Source: Desulfuromusa sp.
GTDB taxonomy: Bacteria; Desulfobacterota; Desulfuromonadia; Desulfuromonadales; Geopsychrobacteraceae
NCBI GenBank assembly: GCA_029933365.1
Contig: JAOZOH010000099.1
Location: 1 to 10,531, forward strand
Reading direction: 5' to 3'
Length of the DNA stretch: 10,531 nt
Shown piece by piece: positions 8,013-10,531 of this stretch. Positions within the stretch are counted from its first letter, which is position 1, and every line of letters starts with the position of its first letter. The notes under the pieces are model-generated. The model had not been told where the DNA came from. It searched no databases and was given only the letters and a program-made list of their open reading frames with translations. A program made the translations under genes and the position numbers.

Positions 8013-8041
8013 AAAAAAAGAGCCGGGGAGCATTCCCCGGC
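8013..8041 (-). terminator. Rho-independent terminator after the second dctP (8074-9111)
   Basis: Read on the - strand, GCCGGGGA pairs with TCCCCGGC (8041-8034 with 8029-8022) around a 4-base loop, followed after C-T by a run of seven T (8019-8013). The hairpin is GC-rich and perfect. It begins 33 bases past the dctP stop codon and precedes dctQM, so it should cut most transcripts after the binding-protein gene. Confidence 0.88.
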
Positions 8042-8073
8042 CCCTAAACGTGCCGATTATACAGAGATTAGTT

Positions 8074-9111
8074 TCAACTGCCAAGCTTTGCCCGCACCTT
8101 GGCCAAATAATCAGGACCAATTTTCTGACCCCACTTTTCTAACACCGGTTCAGCAAGTTTCTTCAGCTGAGAGATCTCTGCATCGGACAACTGATAAAAT
8201 TGAACTCCCGCCTCTTTTGCTTTGGCTACCTGAACATCATACTGTTTACGTGTAGCTTCTCGTGTCGCAGCACTCTCTTCAGTAATAACAGCCAGGAAAG
8301 TTGTACGTAGATCGGCTGGTAATTTATCCAGCCAACGCTTATTGATCAGGTGAACAAACAATCCCTGAGCATAGTTCAACTCGGTAAAGGATTTGGCAAT
8401 GGTAAACTTTTTAGTGATGTTGCAAACGATGGCAGTGTGATCAAGTCCGGAAATAACCCCGGTCTGTAGAGCCTGAGGGACATCCGGCCATGGCATGACG
8501 GTAAATTTAAGACCCCATGCTTTGTAAAAATCAGTATTGACCGGAGCCTGTGCAACTCTAAAGTTAATCCCTTTAGCAGCAGCCAAAGTATCCACCGGAG
8601 TGGTTGTCGCCCAACCGTACGGTCCATAACCCGTAAAGTCAGCAACATAAATACCTCTGGAGAGAGCCCCTTCAGAAAATGGCTTCCAGAGCTCTGGATC
8701 ATTGCGGAAAGTATCCAGTTTATCAAAGGTATCAATAACATATGGGAGATTAACAATCCCAAGACGATCAGCCACATTAGCGGCTGCAACGGAAGAACTG
8801 AGCATTCCCTGCACCGCTCCAAGCTTCAATTTACTGATAACATCTTTCTCACCACCCAGCTGAGCCAAGGGGCGATAATCAACATAGATCTGCCCGTCGG
8901 TTTGCTCCCAAACCTTGTCACGAATCCGATAACCGGCTGCAACACCTTCGATCACTGGATGGGAAATATTTGAAAGGATGTAGGTGTATTTTGCACCACT
9001 CGGATCAAAAGCCGGCTTCCAGGCTGCCAGTGGATCCTTCTTTCCTCCTGCCATACCGACAACCGGTAGGCATAACGTCAACATCAACAATAAAACCAGA
9101 ACCTTTTTCAT
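8074..9111 (-). CDS. TRAP transporter solute-binding protein, DctP family (paralogue adjacent to dctQM)
   Basis: This is a periplasmic substrate-binding protein of 345 residues. Residues 1-21 are a Sec signal peptide (MKKVLVLLLMLTLCLPVVGMA). The mature protein shows the DctP order: GGEKDVISKLKLGAVQG (86-102), NLPYVID (121-127), ADFTGYGPYGWATTTPV (157-173), the ligand-carboxylate arginine region INFRVAQAPVN (R185), and MPWPDVPQALQTGVISG (206-222). After ALQTG the usual VDGxENP is replaced by ISGLDHT followed by IVCNITKKF, also present in the upstream paralogue. Start ATG 9111 has a strong site, AGGAGG (9123-9118), six bases away. It has its own leader (9112-9253) between two terminators, so it probably forms a separate unit. 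Gapless hand alignment to the 9318-10349 protein gives about 60% identity. Ligand unknown, likely an organic acid. Confidence 0.92.
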   Translation of the reverse strand: MKKVLVLLLMLTLCLPVVGMAGGKKDPLAAWKPAFDPSGAKYTYILSNISHPVIEGVAAGYRIRDKVWEQTDGQIYVDYRPLAQLGGEKDVISKLKLGAVQGMLSSSVAAANVADRLGIVNLPYVIDTFDKLDTFRNDPELWKPFSEGALSRGIYVADFTGYGPYGWATTTPVDTLAAAKGINFRVAQAPVNTDFYKAWGLKFTVMPWPDVPQALQTGVISGLDHTAIVCNITKKFTIAKSFTELNYAQGLFVHLINKRWLDKLPADLRTTFLAVITEESAATREATRKQYDVQVAKAKEAGVQFYQLSDAEISQLKKLAEPVLEKWGQKIGPDYLAKVRAKLGS

Positions 9112-9253
9112 CTAAAACCTCCTCTAACGTTAAAAGAACAACCTCTTGTTTAGTTATCACAAAAAAAAGTTAAATATTAGTAAAATCAGCTAGTTATGAA
9201 TGGAACGATAGCTTTTTTAGCTTGTCTGGGTCAAGCTTTAATCTTGAGAGTTA
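9112..9253 (-). promoter_or_regulatory. Leader/promoter region of the second dctP
   Basis: This AT-rich, non-coding gap lies between the upstream terminator and the dctP start and should hold the promoter. It contains two direct copies of TAGTTAT exactly 40 bp apart (9151-9157, 9191-9197) and an inverted repeat AGCTTG/CAAGCT (9219-9224, 9232-9237). On the - strand TTGACC lies at about 9234-9229, but no good -10 box follows at 17 bp; TAATAT occurs nearer the gene with a poor -35. No sigma-54 GG/GC motif is seen. Confidence 0.4.
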
Positions 9254-9298
9254 AAACAAAAAGACCGATCTGGAGCTTCCAGATCGGTCTTTTTGTTT
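9254..9298. terminator. Perfect 21-bp hairpin terminator between the two dctP genes, bidirectional
   Basis: Bases 9254-9274 pair with 9278-9298 without a mismatch around the loop GCT. The core is GACCGATCTGGA/TCCAGATCGGTC, flanked on both sides by A5/T5, then C/G, then A3/T3. Each strand therefore ends the hairpin with TTTTTGTTT, so it can stop transcription from either side. On the - strand it begins about 20 bases after the stop of the first dctP, isolating that gene from the second. Confidence 0.92.
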
Positions 9299-9317
9299 AC
9301 TGAACTTGGTTAGAAAA

Positions 9318-10349
9318 TTAATTTTTGAGCACCCCCCTCACCTTGTTCAAGTAATCCAAACCTATTTTTTCACCCCACTTCTGTACCACCGGCTCAGCCA
9401 GTTCTACCAGTTTAGCTTTTTCTGCTGCAGGGAGATCGTTAAACACAACGCCATTTTTTTTAGCAGCGGCAATCTGATCGAGTTGCTGCTGTTCGGTCAA
9501 AGCACGAACCTGTTGGCTCTCTTCTTTGATCGCCCGGCCTAATATCTGCTGAAGATCTTTGGGTAGCTTATTGAACCAACGTTTATTCATCAGGTGAATG
9601 TAGAGACCTTGGGCGTAATCAATATTGGTATAGCTTTTGGCGACATTGAACTTTTTGGTGATATTGCAGACAATCGGGGTATGGTCGAGACCACTGATCA
9701 CACCAGTTTGCAAAGCTTGTGGAACATCCGGCCACGGCATAACGGTAAACTGGATTCCCCAAGCCTTATAGAGATCGACATTGACTGGTGCCTGAGCAAT
9801 CCGGAAAAGTTGTTCACGGGCTTCTACCAAAGATTTAACCGGGGTCTTAGTTGCCCAACCGTAGCTGCCATAACCGGTGAAATCAGCGACGATGATCCCC
9901 TTTGCTTCAGCATCCAACCCATATTCTCTGAATAATTCCTCATTCTGACGAAATTTTTCCAGAGCGGCAAAGCTATCAATTAAAAAGGGAAGATTGACAA
10001 GTCCAAGACGGGGAGACACGTTCGGTGCCAGAACCGAAGAACAGAGCATTCCCTGAACCGCACCCATTTGCAGCTTGTGCAAAACGTCTTTTTCACCGCC
10101 TAACTGTGAAATCGGACGATAGTCGACATACAAACGACCATGACTTTCCTTCCAGACCCGGTCACGAATCCGGTAACCAACGGTTGCCCCCTCAATAGCC
10201 GGGTGACCGACTGTCGAAAGGAGATAGGTATATTCTGCGCCACTTGGATCAAATTTTGGCTGCCAAGCAGCCAATGGATCCGCAGCAAAGACAGAAACCG
10301 AGAACAACAACATCATGACAAGAATCAAACCCGATGCAGATCGCCGCAT
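9318..10349 (-). CDS. TRAP transporter solute-binding protein, DctP family (first paralogue)
   Basis: This is a 343-residue periplasmic binding protein. Residues 1-22 form a Sec signal peptide ending VFA before ADPLAAW. Beyond the signal it aligns without gaps to the protein at 8074-9111, about 60% identical; a 24-residue block from FTVMPWPDVPQ to SGLDHT is fully identical, as are VADFTGYG and IVCNITKKF. The family arginine lies in LFRIAQAPVN (R183). The main differences are at about 135-150 and in the C-terminal helices (270-310). Start ATG 10349 has AGGAG (10360-10356) six bases upstream. A strong terminator follows, so it is probably monocistronic. No second membrane pair is visible, so it likely feeds the same DctQM or one outside the window. 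Whether the two bind the same ligand is unknown. Confidence 0.92.
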   Translation of the reverse strand: MRRSASGLILVMMLLFSVSVFAADPLAAWQPKFDPSGAEYTYLLSTVGHPAIEGATVGYRIRDRVWKESHGRLYVDYRPISQLGGEKDVLHKLQMGAVQGMLCSSVLAPNVSPRLGLVNLPFLIDSFAALEKFRQNEELFREYGLDAEAKGIIVADFTGYGSYGWATKTPVKSLVEAREQLFRIAQAPVNVDLYKAWGIQFTVMPWPDVPQALQTGVISGLDHTPIVCNITKKFNVAKSYTNIDYAQGLYIHLMNKRWFNKLPKDLQQILGRAIKEESQQVRALTEQQQLDQIAAAKKNGVVFNDLPAAEKAKLVELAEPVVQKWGEKIGLDYLNKVRGVLKN

Positions 10350-10531
10350 ATTTTACTCCTCTCTGGTTAATAGAATGGGGGTCAGTAGAACATAATTTCA
10401 ATGCCTGCTCAATATCTGATCACATAATCATTGGGCCCCTTTTCCTGTGTCGAAGTCTGGTGTATGCTCGAAAAAAATGATAAAGCAACATTCTTTCTGT
10501 AAATTAGCGACAGATTTTATTTTGCTTCCAT
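10350..10531 (-). promoter_or_regulatory. Upstream region of the first dctP
   Basis: These 182 bases contain no supported gene. Besides the ribosome site of dctP, a near-palindrome TATCTGATCACATA (10413-10426; one mismatched pair) lies 64-77 bases before the start codon and could bind a dimeric regulator. No convincing -35/-10 pair and no sigma-54 motif could be picked out. Confidence 0.4.

Noticed and set aside
7893..8120. Open frame of 75 codons on the - strand over the dctP terminator and palindrome
   Set aside because: It overlaps the 3' end of dctP, crosses a GC-rich terminator, and is built from the inverted repeat; no ribosome site was seen.
8376..8822. 148-codon frame on the - strand inside dctP
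   Set aside because: It is an out-of-frame shadow of the binding protein gene, hydrophobic only because of codon shift, and has no ribosome site.
9112..10531. Sigma-54 promoter for either dctP
   Set aside because: TRAP and dicarboxylate uptake genes are often sigma-54 dependent, but no TGGCAC-N5-TTGC-like match was found on the - strand in either leader.
1..10531. CRISPR array, tRNA, transposase, toxin-antitoxin or defence genes
   Set aside because: No regularly spaced repeats, no tRNA-like cloverleaf ends and no proteins of these families were seen on reading both strands.

Overview
The window looks like a chromosomal piece from a Gram-negative anaerobe of the Desulfuromonadia (Geobacter/Desulfuromonas/Pelobacter-like). 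This is inferred from the style of the proteins (UvrA with an LSGGEG first signature, a PEGA lipoprotein, DctP-type TRAP transport) and from intergenic palindromes that resemble elements I recall from that group. No rRNA, tRNA, CRISPR array, transposase or phage gene is visible.

Left half (1-5399, + strand): the 3' part of a periplasmic parvulin/SurA-type prolyl isomerase gene, then pdxA (pyridoxal phosphate synthesis) and uvrA (nucleotide excision repair). Both gaps in this stretch carry CCCTCTCCC-type palindromes; the second runs into the leader of uvrA and supplies a false upstream ATG. After a 247-bp gap comes a short PEGA-domain lipoprotein, closed by a strong terminator at 5439-5480.

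Right half (5508-10349, all - strand): a TRAP transporter locus. In transcription order it holds a first DctP-type solute-binding protein (10349-9318), a near-perfect 21-bp terminator hairpin, a second DctP paralogue (9111-8074, about 60% identical by hand alignment), another terminator, a 123-bp imperfect palindrome, the small membrane subunit DctQ (7817-7308), the large membrane subunit DctM (7305-6019), and a 151-residue cytoplasmic-looking protein made of two similar modules (5963-5508). The + and - halves converge on the 5439-5480 terminator.

The two binding proteins probably share the single DctQM channel. The substrate cannot be read from sequence, though an organic acid is likely because the family arginine is kept in both. 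The two terminators imply that each binding protein is made as its own abundant transcript, with DctQM and the downstream protein made at a lower level by read-through or from a separate promoter.

Most of the window is ordinary. The parts most worth a second look are the duplicated binding proteins and their terminator arrangement, the 123-bp palindrome, and the two-module protein behind dctM.
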